In this document: positions 46,222-55,403 of the stretch, piece by piece
How the letters are laid out: each line of letters begins with the position of its first letter
How positions within the stretch are numbered: the stretch's first letter is position 1
Assembly: GCA_016720805.1 (NCBI GenBank)
Contig: JADKJZ010000016.1
Coordinates: forward strand, 3,985 to 67,984
DNA: 64,000 nucleotides
Source: Gemmatimonadota bacterium
GTDB taxonomy: Bacteria; Gemmatimonadota; Gemmatimonadetes; Gemmatimonadales; GWC2-71-9
Direction: 5' to 3'
The notes under the pieces: generated by a model
Seen by the model: only the letters and a program-made list of their open reading frames with translations
Told to the model about the DNA's origin: nothing
Database searches by the model: none
Made by a program: the position numbers and the translations under genes

Positions 46222-47414
46222 CAGGCGTCGTCCAGCGCTTCGACACCCGGCAGCGGCTTCCCTTCCAGGAACTCCAGCGATGCACCGCCACCGGTCGAGA
46301 CGTGCGTGACCTGTGACTCGAGCCCTGCGGCGACAATCGCCGCGGCCGAGTCGCCACCGCCGACGATGGTGATCGCGCCCGATGCCGTGGCCGACGCCAG
46401 CGCGCGTGCCACGCCCATCGTGCCGGCGTCGAACGGCGGCATCTCGAACACACCCATCGGGCCGTTCCAGATGACGGTGCGCGCACCGGCGATGATCGCC
46501 GAGAACTGCATCACACTGGAGGCGTCGATGTCGTACATCGCCCAGCCCGCCGGAATGCCGTCGCGCGGCACGCCGCGCGTCACCGCATGCGGCTCGAGCC
46601 GCTCGGCGATCCGCGCCCCGGTCGGCAGGACCAGCTTGCTGCCGGCCTTGGCAATCAGCTCCTTCGCCATGTCGACGCGATCGAGCTCGACCAGCGAGTT
46701 GCCGACCTCGAGTCCCATCGCCTTGAAGAAGGTGCACGCCATCGCACCGCCGACCAGGATGTGATCAACCTTCGGAAGCAGCGCCTCGATGAGGTCGATC
46801 TTTCCCGAGATCTTGGCGCCACCGAGAATGGCGACGAACGGTCGAACCGGTTTGTTGACGGCCTCACCAAGAAACGTGAGTTCCTTCTCCATGAGGAAGC
46901 CCGACACCGCCGGCTTGAGCAGATGCGCGATCGCCGCGGTGCTGCTGTGGGCACGATGCGCCGAGCCGAACGCGTCGTTGACATACATGGTGCCGAGCGC
47001 GGCGAAGCGTTGTGCCAACGCCTCGTCGTTCTTCTCCTCGCCCGGGTAGAAGCGGGTGTTCTCGGCCAACGCGACACCGCCGCGCGGCATGTGCCGCACC
47101 GTCGCGGCGGCGTCATCGCTGGTCGGATCGGGCAGGAACGTCACCGGAAAGCCCAGCGCCACTTCGAGGGCGCGGGCGACCGGGCGGAGCGAATACTTCG
47201 GATCGGGGCCACCCTTGGGGCGGCCCAGGTGCGAGAGCAGGACCACTCGCGCGCCCTTGTCGCGGAGGTAGCGGATCGTGGGCAACGACGCCCGGATCCG
47301 GGTATCGTCGCCGACCACGCCATCGGTGATCGGGACATTGAGATCCACCCGAACCACGACACGTTGCCCGTCGAGGTGCACCCCCTCGAGCGAGGCGAGG
47401 GTCCGCTTGCTCAC
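46221..47414 (-). CDS. pgk: phosphoglycerate kinase
   Basis: ATP-forming glycolytic kinase, 397 residues. RVDLNVP, LLSHLGRPKG, NDAFGSAHRAHSS, and the nucleotide-binding NGPMGVFE and GGGDSAAA motifs are present. The start is GTG 47414, overlapping the gap stop (GTGA). Confidence 0.96.
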   Translation of the reverse strand: MSKRTLASLEGVHLDGQRVVVRVDLNVPITDGVVGDDTRIRASLPTIRYLRDKGARVVLLSHLGRPKGGPDPKYSLRPVARALEVALGFPVTFLPDPTSDDAAATVRHMPRGGVALAENTRFYPGEEKNDEALAQRFAALGTMYVNDAFGSAHRAHSSTAAIAHLLKPAVSGFLMEKELTFLGEAVNKPVRPFVAILGGAKISGKIDLIEALLPKVDHILVGGAMACTFFKAMGLEVGNSLVELDRVDMAKELIAKAGSKLVLPTGARIAERLEPHAVTRGVPRDGIPAGWAMYDIDASSVMQFSAIIAGARTVIWNGPMGVFEMPPFDAGTMGVARALASATASGAITIVGGGDSAAAIVAAGLESQVTHVSTGGGASLEFLEGKPLPGVEALDDA

Positions 47415-48421
47415 AGCTGCGCGCCGATGTGACGGATCATGTCGACACACCGCGCCGAATAGCCCATCTCGTTGTCGTACCACGACGAGATGTGAATCAT
47501 CGTCCCCTCGAGCACGGCGGTCGAGAGCGCATCGACGGTGCTCGAGGCCCGGTCGCCGACGTAGTCCACCGAGACCAGCGGCTCGTCGCTGACGAAGAGG
47601 ACGCCCTTGAGCGCGCCACCCGCGGCGGCACGGAAGGCCGCGTTGACCTCCTCCACCGTGGTGGTCTTCTCGACCGTGCAGACCAGCTCGACGAGCGAGA
47701 CGTCGGCGGTCGGGACGCGCAGCGCGACGCCGTCGATCTTCCCCTTCACCTCGGGGATCACGAGCGACGTCGCCTTCGCGGCGCCGGTGCTGGTCGGGAT
47801 GATCGACATCGCGGCCGCGCGGGCGCGACGCAAGTCCTTGTGCGGCAGGTCGAGGATGTTCTGGTCGTTGGTGTAGCTGTGCACCGTGGTCATGTAGCCA
47901 CGGACCCAGCCGAAGTTGTCGCGGATGACCTTCACCACCGGCACGAGGCAGTTCGTGGTGCACGACGCGTTCGAGATGACGTGGTGCTTGGTCGGATCGT
48001 AGTCGAGGTGGTTCACGCCGTAGACGAAGGTCTTGTCCTCGCCCTTCGCCGGCGCCGAGATGATCACCTTCTTCGCGCCGCCCTGGATGTGCAGCGCCGC
48101 CTTGTCGCGATCGGTGAAGTGGCCGGTCGACTCGAGCACGATGTCGACGCCGAGTTCACCCCACGGAAGCTTCGCCGGGTCGCGTTCGGAGAAGACACGC
48201 ACCAGGTCGCCGCCGACATTGAGCCCGCCCTCGACCGCGGTCACGTCGCCGGGAAAGCGACCGTGGACGGAGTCGTACTTGAGGAGGTGCGCCAGCGTCT
48301 TCGTGTCCGTCAGATCGTTCACGGCGACGAAGTCGATGTCGGAGACGCCGGCCGCCTTCGCCGCGCGAACCACGTTGCGGCCGATGCGGCCGAAACCGTT
48401 GATGCCAACACGGATGCTCAT
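47411..48421 (-). CDS. gap: glyceraldehyde-3-phosphate dehydrogenase
   Basis: Oxidises and phosphorylates glyceraldehyde 3-phosphate. The 336 residues carry INGFGRIGRN, catalytic Cys154 in NASCTTNCL and the DLTDT coenzyme-site stretch at about 36-40. ATG 48421 overlaps the comF-like stop, which is an unusual upstream neighbour. Confidence 0.97.
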   Translation of the reverse strand: MSIRVGINGFGRIGRNVVRAAKAAGVSDIDFVAVNDLTDTKTLAHLLKYDSVHGRFPGDVTAVEGGLNVGGDLVRVFSERDPAKLPWGELGVDIVLESTGHFTDRDKAALHIQGGAKKVIISAPAKGEDKTFVYGVNHLDYDPTKHHVISNASCTTNCLVPVVKVIRDNFGWVRGYMTTVHSYTNDQNILDLPHKDLRRARAAAMSIIPTSTGAAKATSLVIPEVKGKIDGVALRVPTADVSLVELVCTVEKTTTVEEVNAAFRAAAGGALKGVLFVSDEPLVSVDYVGDRASSTVDALSTAVLEGTMIHISSWYDNEMGYSARCVDMIRHIGAQL

Positions 48422-49164
48422 ACGGGCTCCTCACTCCAGCGAGAGTGGGTCAAGGGTCTCAATCGGGCAGCGGCACCCACCAAGGGTGGTTCGGCGCGCG
48501 CAAAGGTGATCGCTTCCACCTGGGGGGCTCCGGCCTCGAGCAACGCCCCAGCAGCGGAAACTAATGTCGCCCCGGTGGTGAAGACATCATCCACGAGAAT
48601 GACGCCCCGGGCGCTCGGAATGGCACCGAACGCCTCGGCGAGGTTGGCGAGCCGGGCCTCCGGGGTCAGCCGGGTTTGCGTCGGCGTCTCTCGGCAGCGG
48701 ACCAGTCGCTCAGGGCAGACCGGCCGCCCAGACCGCCGCCCCAGCGCCAAGGCCAGGACTTCAGCCTGGTTGTAGCCGCGCTTCCGCCGCCTTCCAGCCG
48801 CCAGCGGAATCGGCACCAGGTCCGCGTCGGGGCGCCCGACCAGCAGCGGCGCCATCCGGACCGCAAAGGCGTCGGCCAGCCGCCACCAGCCGAGGTACTT
48901 GAAGCGGTGCACGAGGGGGCGGAGCCGGTCGTCGAGGAAGACAGCCGACTGCACCGGACCGATCCCCGCCGGCCATTGGGGGCAGAGTCGACAGGCCAGG
49001 CCAAGTGGGGACGGTTCGCCGCAGATGGCGCAGCGCGGGTCGGGGAGGGCGCGCCACTGCACTCGGCAGCCGGCGCAGACAAGCGGCTCGTCCGGCTCGA
49101 CCACCCGCTGCTGGCAGACGAGGCATTCCGACGGGAGGAGCCAGCGCTCCGCCCGTCGGGCCAT
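48418..49164 (-). CDS. ComF-family phosphoribosyltransferase-like protein
   Basis: 248 residues. Two N-terminal CxxC pairs (CLVC...CAGC and CAIC...CRLC) look like zinc ribbons, followed by a type I PRTase fold with GYNQAEVLA and the PRPP loop VILVDDVFTTGATL. ComF relatives act in DNA uptake during competence; the enzymatic substrate is unknown. I use ATG 49164, one base after aroE. An ATG at 49182 would overlap aroE by 17 bases. Confidence 0.88.
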   Translation of the reverse strand: MARRAERWLLPSECLVCQQRVVEPDEPLVCAGCRVQWRALPDPRCAICGEPSPLGLACRLCPQWPAGIGPVQSAVFLDDRLRPLVHRFKYLGWWRLADAFAVRMAPLLVGRPDADLVPIPLAAGRRRKRGYNQAEVLALALGRRSGRPVCPERLVRCRETPTQTRLTPEARLANLAEAFGAIPSARGVILVDDVFTTGATLVSAAGALLEAGAPQVEAITFARAEPPLVGAAARLRPLTHSRWSEEPV

Positions 49165-49165
49165 C

Positions 49166-49978
49166 TCAGCCCAGGCGACCATCGAGGGCAGCCTGCAGGA
49201 TGGCCATCGGAGCGGTGAGGCCGGGGAACCAGAGCCGCCAGGAGGCGGCACCCTGCACCAGCAGGATGTGGCGACCGTCATCCGGGCGGAGTCCCCGCGC
49301 GCGACACGCCTCGACCCACCGGGTCGGGCCGCGCTCGAGGTACGTCAGGTCGAGCGCCACGCGCAGCGCCGGACCCTGTGACGGATCGATCGGCATGCCA
49401 TCGCCACCGGCCAAGCCGAGTGGCGTCGCGTTGATGACGACCTCGCACTCCTCGGCCGCGGCCGCCGCCACGCCCACGGAGGCACACCACGTCAGAAACG
49501 CCTCGGCGCGACCCGGGGCGCGCGAGCGCACCGCGATGCGGGCACCGCGCTCGCGTGCGGCCCCCACGACCGCGCGGGCGCTGCCGCCCGTCCCGAGCAG
49601 ATGCCACGCCGTAGCCGGCGCTTCGAGCCGATCGAGCGCCGAGAGAATGCCATCGACATCGCTGTTGCCGAGCATGGTGCCACCGTCGGCCCCGCGGCCG
49701 AACACATTCGCGACACCCAGCGCGTGCACCCGATCGTCGCGCACACCCGGCAGATCGGCCGCCGCGTTCTTGTGCGGAATGGTGATGTTCCCGCCGCCAC
49801 CGTTGGCGACCATGGCGTCGACCAGCGTCGGGAGCTGCGCCGCGCCGCACGGCATCGCGACGTACACCGCATCCAGCCCGGCCGCGAGAAAGCCGGCGTT
49901 CTGCATCCGTGGAGAGAGCGAGTGCGAGACAGGGTCCCCGAGCAAGGCGAAGAGGCGCGTGCTGGCGGTGACCCTCAC
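49166..49978 (-). CDS. aroE: shikimate dehydrogenase
   Basis: NADPH-dependent reduction of dehydroshikimate in aromatic synthesis. The 270 residues carry SHSLSPRMQN, catalytic Lys70 in NITIPHK, GNSDVDG (usual form NTDG) and the GTGGSARAV nucleotide loop. The usual His of SLSPxxHN is Gln here. GTG 49978 overlaps the phosphatase stop (GTGA). Confidence 0.92.
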   Translation of the reverse strand: MRVTASTRLFALLGDPVSHSLSPRMQNAGFLAAGLDAVYVAMPCGAAQLPTLVDAMVANGGGGNITIPHKNAAADLPGVRDDRVHALGVANVFGRGADGGTMLGNSDVDGILSALDRLEAPATAWHLLGTGGSARAVVGAARERGARIAVRSRAPGRAEAFLTWCASVGVAAAAAEECEVVINATPLGLAGGDGMPIDPSQGPALRVALDLTYLERGPTRWVEACRARGLRPDDGRHILLVQGAASWRLWFPGLTAPMAILQAALDGRLG

Positions 49979-50445
49979 GACCGGAGCTCGCGCGCCAGCC
50001 GTGCGCTCACGGAGCCCATCAACTCGTCGAGGACGTCGGCCGTGTAGCGGTAGTCCTCGACCTCTCCGCCCACGGGATCGGCGACGTCGGGTGGAAAGTC
50101 ATCGCGGCGTCCGGCGTAGTCGACCACCGTGTGCGTCTTCCCCGCTCCACCCATCGCGAGCACCGAGGTCGCGTGGCTCCGTCCCATCGTGAGGATGAGG
50201 TCAGCCTGCCGCACCAGGTCGATCGTCAGCGCGGTCGCACGATGGGCCGAGAGATCGAGGCCACGCTCCAGCGCCACCAGATAGGACCCTTCCGACGCCG
50301 GCGTCCCGCTCCACGCGTTGGTCCCTGCCGAGGTGACCGTGACATCAGCAGTGGTGGGATTCGCTGCCAGGTGCGCGCGCAGCAACACCTCGCCCAGCGG
50401 CGAACGACAGGTGTTGCCGGTGCAGACGACGAGGATGCGCTTCAT
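49975..50445 (-). CDS. low-molecular-weight protein tyrosine phosphatase
   Basis: 156 residues. The P-loop CTGNTCRS puts nucleophile Cys8 and Arg14 in place, and the general acid Asp is in the DPVGG motif. The closest pattern is the bacterial YwlE/Etp type, which dephosphorylates protein tyrosine or arginine. It sits after the Sua5-like gene, with ATGA overlap, an arrangement also seen in Bacillus-type genomes. Confidence 0.9.
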   Translation of the reverse strand: MKRILVVCTGNTCRSPLGEVLLRAHLAANPTTADVTVTSAGTNAWSGTPASEGSYLVALERGLDLSAHRATALTIDLVRQADLILTMGRSHATSVLAMGGAGKTHTVVDYAGRRDDFPPDVADPVGGEVEDYRYTADVLDELMGSVSARLARELRS

Positions 50446-51089
50446 GGCGCCAGCCGCCCCACGCGTCTGCGCAGTTCCGCCAGCGGAATCGCGCCGGCAC
50501 GGACCAGCGCGGGCACCGAGGTGGTGCAGTCCACCAATGTCGAGGGCGGCACGTTGCCGAGGACGCCGCCATCGAGCACCATCAATTCCTTGCGGGCCAT
50601 CGCCTCGGGAAAGAGCGACGCGATCGCCCCGGGGCCCGGCGCCGTCGGTCCCCCGGGGAGGTTGGCCGACGTCGAGGTCAGCGGGCGGCCACACGCCGCA
50701 ATCAGTCGCGCAATGTCCGTGTGCGACGTCCAGCGCACCGCGATCCCGCCGCCACCGCCGCGCAGTCGATCCGGGAGCCGCCCCTCGCCGCCGCTGAGTA
50801 CCAGTGTCAATGGCCCGGGCCAGAACTCCTGGGCCATCGCCTTGGCGCTCGGCGTGAGGACGAGGCCGCATTGATTGAGCATCTCGATGCCACTCACCAA
50901 CAGGAGGAAGGGCTTGCGCGCGGGGCGGCCCTTGAGGGCGGCGAGTCGGTCGAGTGCCGCATCGGTCGGCGCGCAGCCCAGGCCATACACGGTCTCGGTC
51001 GGGTAGGCGAGCAAGCCATCGGCGGCGAGGTGCGTTCGGACCTTGGGGATGGCACTGGCGACATCCGCCGGCGTCAGGAACGGAATCAT
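50442..51089 (-). CDS. tsaC: L-threonylcarbamoyladenylate synthase (TsaC/Sua5 family)
   Basis: Makes threonylcarbamoyl-AMP for the t6A tRNA modification. The 215 residues carry YPTETVYGLGC, KGRP..KP(F)LLLV, WPGPLTLVL and STSANLPGG. No C-terminal Sua5 domain, so it is the short TsaC form. ATG 51089 overlaps the ispD stop by 4 bases; an ATG at 51110 is also in frame. Confidence 0.92.
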   Translation of the reverse strand: MIPFLTPADVASAIPKVRTHLAADGLLAYPTETVYGLGCAPTDAALDRLAALKGRPARKPFLLLVSGIEMLNQCGLVLTPSAKAMAQEFWPGPLTLVLSGGEGRLPDRLRGGGGGIAVRWTSHTDIARLIAACGRPLTSTSANLPGGPTAPGPGAIASLFPEAMARKELMVLDGGVLGNVPPSTLVDCTTSVPALVRAGAIPLAELRRRVGRLAP

Positions 51090-51799
51090 CCGCCCTCCGC
51101 GGCATACCATTCGGCCAACGCCAGGTCGTCGCGCGTCGTGATCTTGAGATTGCGGGCCGTCCCCGGGAGAATCTCGACCACGGCACCCAGCAATTCAGCG
51201 AGCATCGCGTCATCGGTGGCCACCATGTCGCCCGCCATCTCGGCGGCGTGCGCGCGCTCCAGCATCGCGCGCGGAAAGGCCTGCGGGGTCTGGGCACGCC
51301 ACAACCCTTCGCGCGGCACGGTCCCCAACACGCGCCCGAAGTCATCGGCGCGCTTGAGCGTGTCCGAGACCGGCAGCGCCGGTAGCGCCACATGCCCAAC
51401 GCGTGCGGCCTGAATGCCGCCGTCGATGGCAGCGCGCGGGGGAAAGGGCCGCGCGCCATCATGCACCAGCACGACGCTGCATTCGGCAGGCACCGCGGCC
51501 AGCCCGTTCCGCACCGACGCGGCGCGGTCCGCACCGCCCGCGACGAGTTTGAGCGCATCACCGACCAAGCCGCCAAGCCAGGGCGGCGGCGTCTCGGCGT
51601 CTGCCGGCGGTAGCACGACCACCACCGTGGCGACCTCGGGATGACTGACGAACGGTCGGAGTGCGTGCAACAGGACGGGGTGGCCGGCGAGCGTGAGGTA
51701 CTGCTTCGGCACCTCGCCGCCCATCCGCGCCCCGCGACCGGCGGCGACGACGATCACCCCGACGTCACGACCCAATGGTGCGCACCAATTGATCGACAT
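51086..51799 (-). CDS. ispD: 2-C-methyl-D-erythritol 4-phosphate cytidylyltransferase
   Basis: Third step of the MEP isoprenoid pathway. 237 residues from ATG 51799: VVAAGRGARMGGEVPKQYL (CTP binding), VLVHDGARP, and WRAQTPQAF. This start overlaps radA by 35 bases. A GTG at 51757 would begin right at the first strand and avoid the overlap, so the start is unsettled. ispF is not next to it. Confidence 0.9.
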   Translation of the reverse strand: MSINWCAPLGRDVGVIVVAAGRGARMGGEVPKQYLTLAGHPVLLHALRPFVSHPEVATVVVVLPPADAETPPPWLGGLVGDALKLVAGGADRAASVRNGLAAVPAECSVVLVHDGARPFPPRAAIDGGIQAARVGHVALPALPVSDTLKRADDFGRVLGTVPREGLWRAQTPQAFPRAMLERAHAAEMAGDMVATDDAMLAELLGAVVEILPGTARNLKITTRDDLALAEWYAAEGG

Positions 51800-53120
51800 G
51801 GTCGAGGCCGCGGTGCTTGATGCCGGGGACAGCGGCAGTGGCACGCGATGAGCCGAAGGCCTGCGTGAAGCCGAGCCGGGCGGCCTCCGCGAGCCGGCGA
51901 TCAAGCCCGCCGATCGGACGGATCTCGCCCCCGAGGCCAAGCTCTCCCAGGTAGAGCGCGTTGGCTGGCGTCGGGCGGTCGCGCATCGAGGAAAGCAGCG
52001 CGGCCGCGACGGCGAGGTCGGCGCCTGGCTCGGTGAGCCGCACGCCGGCGGTCACCTGCACGAAGACGTCGAGCGTCGCGAACGACGCATTGCCGCGCCG
52101 CTCGAGGATCGCGAGGATCACCGCGAGCCGCTTCGGGTCGAGGCCGGTGGCCACGCGCTGTGGCGTGCCGTAGCCCGAGGGTGCCGCAAGTGCCTGCACC
52201 TCGACCAGCACCGGCCGGGTGCCTTCCATCAACGCGGTCACGGCGCTCCCCGCGGTCCCCTCGGCCCGCGCGGCCAGGAAGACCGCCGACGGATTCTGCA
52301 CCGCAACCAGTCCCTGCGACGTCATCGAAAAGACGCCGAGCTCATCGACTGAGCCGAACCGATTCTTCGTGGCGCGAAGGAGGCGATAGTCGAGCGTCGA
52401 CTCGCCCTCGAAGTAGAGCACGGTGTCGACGATGTGCTCCAGCGTCTTGGGGCCGGCAATCGCGCCGCCCTTCGTCACGTGGCCGACCACGATCACCGCG
52501 ACGCCACTCTCCTTGGCGAAGCGCATCAGGAGCCCGGCGCACTCGCGCACCTGGCCGACGTTGCCAGGAGCGCTTTCGAGCGCGTCGGTGTAGACGGTCT
52601 GGATGGAGTCGAGAATCAGCACCGCCGCGTCGATCGCGCGCGCGGCCTGCAGCACCCCTTCGAGACGGGTCTCGCCGAGGACCTGCACGTCGCCGCTCGC
52701 CTCGCCGAGGCGGTCGGCACGGAGGCGGAGCTGTTCGGCCGATTCCTCGCCGCTGGCGTACAGGACGGTGCGGCCGCTCGCCTCGAGACGTGCCGCCGCC
52801 TGCATCAGCAGCGTCGACTTGCCGATGCCGGGTTCGCCGCCGATCAGCGTCATCGAGCCCGGCACGATGCCGCCCCCGAGCACGAAGTCGAGTTCCGGCA
52901 GTCCGGTGCCCCAGCGTTCAAGCCGGGCCTCGGTGACATCACGGAGGCGGACCACCGGCGCATATGTGGCGACGGCGCCGCCGCCGCGCGGCGCGGGCGC
53001 CTTGCTGATGGCCTCTTCGCCGACGCTGTTCCACGCCCCGCACGCCTCGCAGCGACCGACCCACTTGGGGTGGTCGTGGCCGCATTCGACGCACCGCCAG
53101 ACCGCGCGGGCCTTCGCCAT
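51765..53120 (-). CDS. radA: DNA repair protein RadA
   Basis: RecA-like branch-migration helicase. The 451 residues carry a zinc finger (CVECG...CEACG), Walker A GEPGIGKST, the RadA-specific KNRFG motif and a Lon-like C-terminal domain. ATG 53120 shares a base with the dnaB stop (TGATG). Confidence 0.95.
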   Translation of the reverse strand: MAKARAVWRCVECGHDHPKWVGRCEACGAWNSVGEEAISKAPAPRGGGAVATYAPVVRLRDVTEARLERWGTGLPELDFVLGGGIVPGSMTLIGGEPGIGKSTLLMQAAARLEASGRTVLYASGEESAEQLRLRADRLGEASGDVQVLGETRLEGVLQAARAIDAAVLILDSIQTVYTDALESAPGNVGQVRECAGLLMRFAKESGVAVIVVGHVTKGGAIAGPKTLEHIVDTVLYFEGESTLDYRLLRATKNRFGSVDELGVFSMTSQGLVAVQNPSAVFLAARAEGTAGSAVTALMEGTRPVLVEVQALAAPSGYGTPQRVATGLDPKRLAVILAILERRGNASFATLDVFVQVTAGVRLTEPGADLAVAAALLSSMRDRPTPANALYLGELGLGGEIRPIGGLDRRLAEAARLGFTQAFGSSRATAAVPGIKHRGLDHVDQLVRTIGS

Positions 53121-54517
53121 CACTGCTCCCGTTCGGTGCGGCTGTCGAATCGCGTGAACTGCTTGTGGAAGAAGAGATCGATCGAGCCGGTCGGACCGTT
53201 CCGGTGCTTCGCCATGATCACCTCGGCCTTCCCGTCGAGCGAATCGCCCGCCTGCTCCGCCTTCTCGCGCAGGTCGCGGTACATCTCGGGCCGGTGGATG
53301 AAGAGGACGATGTCGGCGTCCTGCTCGATCGCGCCGGAGTCGCGCAGGTCCGAGAGCAACGGCATCCGGTCGCCGCCGCGTTGCTCCGAGGCGCGCGACA
53401 GCTGTGACAGCGCGATCACCGGCACTTCGAGTTCGCGCGCCAGCTGCTTGAGCGAGCGCGAGATGTCGGAGATTTCCTGGACGCGATTGTCGGCGTACTC
53501 GGGGCTGCGCATGAGCTGGAGGTAGTCGACGATGACCAGCTTGAGGTCGTTGTCGGCCTTGAGCCGTCGCGCCTTGGAGCGCATCTCCAGGAGCGTCAGC
53601 GCCGGGGTGTCATCGATCCAGATCGGGCAGTTCTGCAGGATGCCGGCGGCGCGGGCCAGGCGCGTGAAGTCGGTGTCGCGCAGCATGCCGCGGCGAACGG
53701 CCTGCGAGTCGACCCGTGCCTCGGCGCAGAGCATACGCTGCACCAGCGAGTCCTTCGACATTTCGAGCGAGAAGACGGCGACGCCGTGCCCCTCGATCGC
53801 CGCATGGGTCGCGAGGTTCAGACAGAACGCGGTCTTCCCCATCGAGGGACGCGCCGCCACGATGATGAGTTCGGAGTTCTGGAAGCCGGTGGTCATCTCG
53901 TCAAGATCGGCGAAGCCACTGGGGACCCCGGTAATCGAACTACCGCTTCGCTGGAGCTGTTCAATGCGCTCCATCGATGGCCAGAGCATCTCCTTGATCC
54001 GGGTGAAGCCGTCGTCACGACGCTGCTGCCCGATCACGAAGATCTTCCCTTCCGCCTTGTCCAGCAGCTCCGCGGCGGTGGTCTTCCCCTCGTACGCTTC
54101 CGAGACGATCTGCGTCGCGGCCTCGATCAGGCGGCGCTGGATCGCCTTTTCGCGGAGGATCCGGGCGTGGAACTCGAGGTTGGCCGCCGTGGGCACGGCG
54201 TTGACCAGCTCATCGAGATAGGCGACGCCCCCAGCCTGTTCCAGGTCACCCCGGCGCTGCAGCTCGTCGCGCACGGTGACATAGTCGATCACCATCCGCT
54301 GCTCAACCAGCGAGCGCAGCGCCCGGAAGAGGCGGCGGTGACCTTCCTTGTGGAACTGGAGGTCGTCGAGCAGCTCAGCACCGCGCAGCGACGCCTCGCT
54401 GTCGATCAGCATGGCGCCGAGCACGGCCTGTTCGGCCTCCTGACTCCAGGGGACGGTGCGTCCCTGGAACGGATCAGGCGTCGAGTTCGAGGAGCTGTCG
54501 GGCGATTCGGACATCAT
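53120..54517 (-). CDS. dnaB: replicative DNA helicase DnaB
   Basis: Replication-fork helicase, 465 residues. PWSQEAEQAVLGAML starts the N-terminal domain. The motor has ARPSMGKTA (Walker A), VIVDYLQLM (Walker B), LSQLSRASEQR and the C-terminal KHRNGPTG. ATG 54517 overlaps the 3' end of the udg gene by 44 bases; the next ATG at 54514 is equally possible. No sign of an intein. Confidence 0.95.
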   Translation of the reverse strand: MMSESPDSSSNSTPDPFQGRTVPWSQEAEQAVLGAMLIDSEASLRGAELLDDLQFHKEGHRRLFRALRSLVEQRMVIDYVTVRDELQRRGDLEQAGGVAYLDELVNAVPTAANLEFHARILREKAIQRRLIEAATQIVSEAYEGKTTAAELLDKAEGKIFVIGQQRRDDGFTRIKEMLWPSMERIEQLQRSGSSITGVPSGFADLDEMTTGFQNSELIIVAARPSMGKTAFCLNLATHAAIEGHGVAVFSLEMSKDSLVQRMLCAEARVDSQAVRRGMLRDTDFTRLARAAGILQNCPIWIDDTPALTLLEMRSKARRLKADNDLKLVIVDYLQLMRSPEYADNRVQEISDISRSLKQLARELEVPVIALSQLSRASEQRGGDRMPLLSDLRDSGAIEQDADIVLFIHRPEMYRDLREKAEQAGDSLDGKAEVIMAKHRNGPTGSIDLFFHKQFTRFDSRTEREQ

Positions 54518-55403
54518 CCCAGGCGGGTCGCTTCCAGTTGGGGTTACGCAGCAGCGCAGCCGGGTGATAGGTGACGATGAGCGGTATGCCGTCCCAGGCG
54601 TGGACCCGGAGACGGAGATCACCCAGCGGCTTCTTGACCCCAAGCAACGCCTCGGCGGCCGTGCTGCCGAGCGCGAGGAGGACCTTGGGACGCACCAGCG
54701 CAATCTGGCGGTGCAGATAGGCGCTGCATGCCTCGCGCTCGTCGGGGAGCGGCGCCCGGTTCCGCGGGGGGCGGCACTTCACGACATTGGCAATGTAGAC
54801 CTGTTCCCGAGGAACCTCGATGTTGGCAAGAATTTTGTCGAGGAGCTCGCCTGCCTTTCCCACAAAGGGTCGCCCCGACAGGTCCTCGTTCTCCCCCGGT
54901 CCCTCGCCGACACACATCAGGCGCGCCGCCGGATTTCCCTCTCCGGGCACGGTGTTGGTCCGTCCCTGACAGAGTGGGCAGGCACGGCACTCGGCGATGA
55001 CACCGGCCACCTGCTCGAGCGACGTCCAGATGGCACCCTTCGCCACGCTGGCCGGTGGAGGTACCACCGCCATTCCCGGACCCGGGATCTCGGGCGCCGC
55101 CTTCCGCCAGACCGCCTCGGGGTCGCCAAAGGGTTTGACCACGCCCCCAAAGATCGGTGCCGACTTCGGCTCGACGATGGCATTCGTACGGGGCGAGGGT
55201 GGTGGGGAGGCTTTCGGTTTGGCCTTCAGCGGAGTCTCGGGGGCGGCCTGGGTGATGGTCGGAGCGACGGGGGCGGTGCGAGGAGTGGCCTTCGGTGCCT
55301 TGGCGCTCATCGCCGCCACCAGATCGGTCGCGCTGTCCACGATCACCTCGTCGCCGCCGAGGTCGCGCTGCAGCTCGAGCCAGCGCCGAACCGGGTCAGC
55401 CAC
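54474..55403 (-). CDS. uracil-DNA glycosylase, family 4 (4Fe-4S type)
   Basis: Removes uracil from DNA. The catalytic domain occupies about residues 125-309: the cluster cysteines CRACPLC, KC(RPPRNR) and EACSAYL, GEGPGENED...GRPFVGKAG (uracil pocket), and YHPAALLRNP. The N-terminal 120 residues are an Ala/Pro/Lys-rich, probably disordered extension not needed by the family. GTG 55403 overlaps the coaBC stop by 8 bases. Confidence 0.9.
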   Translation of the reverse strand: MADPVRRWLELQRDLGGDEVIVDSATDLVAAMSAKAPKATPRTAPVAPTITQAAPETPLKAKPKASPPPSPRTNAIVEPKSAPIFGGVVKPFGDPEAVWRKAAPEIPGPGMAVVPPPASVAKGAIWTSLEQVAGVIAECRACPLCQGRTNTVPGEGNPAARLMCVGEGPGENEDLSGRPFVGKAGELLDKILANIEVPREQVYIANVVKCRPPRNRAPLPDEREACSAYLHRQIALVRPKVLLALGSTAAEALLGVKKPLGDLRLRVHAWDGIPLIVTYHPAALLRNPNWKRPAWDDVRIARQLLELDA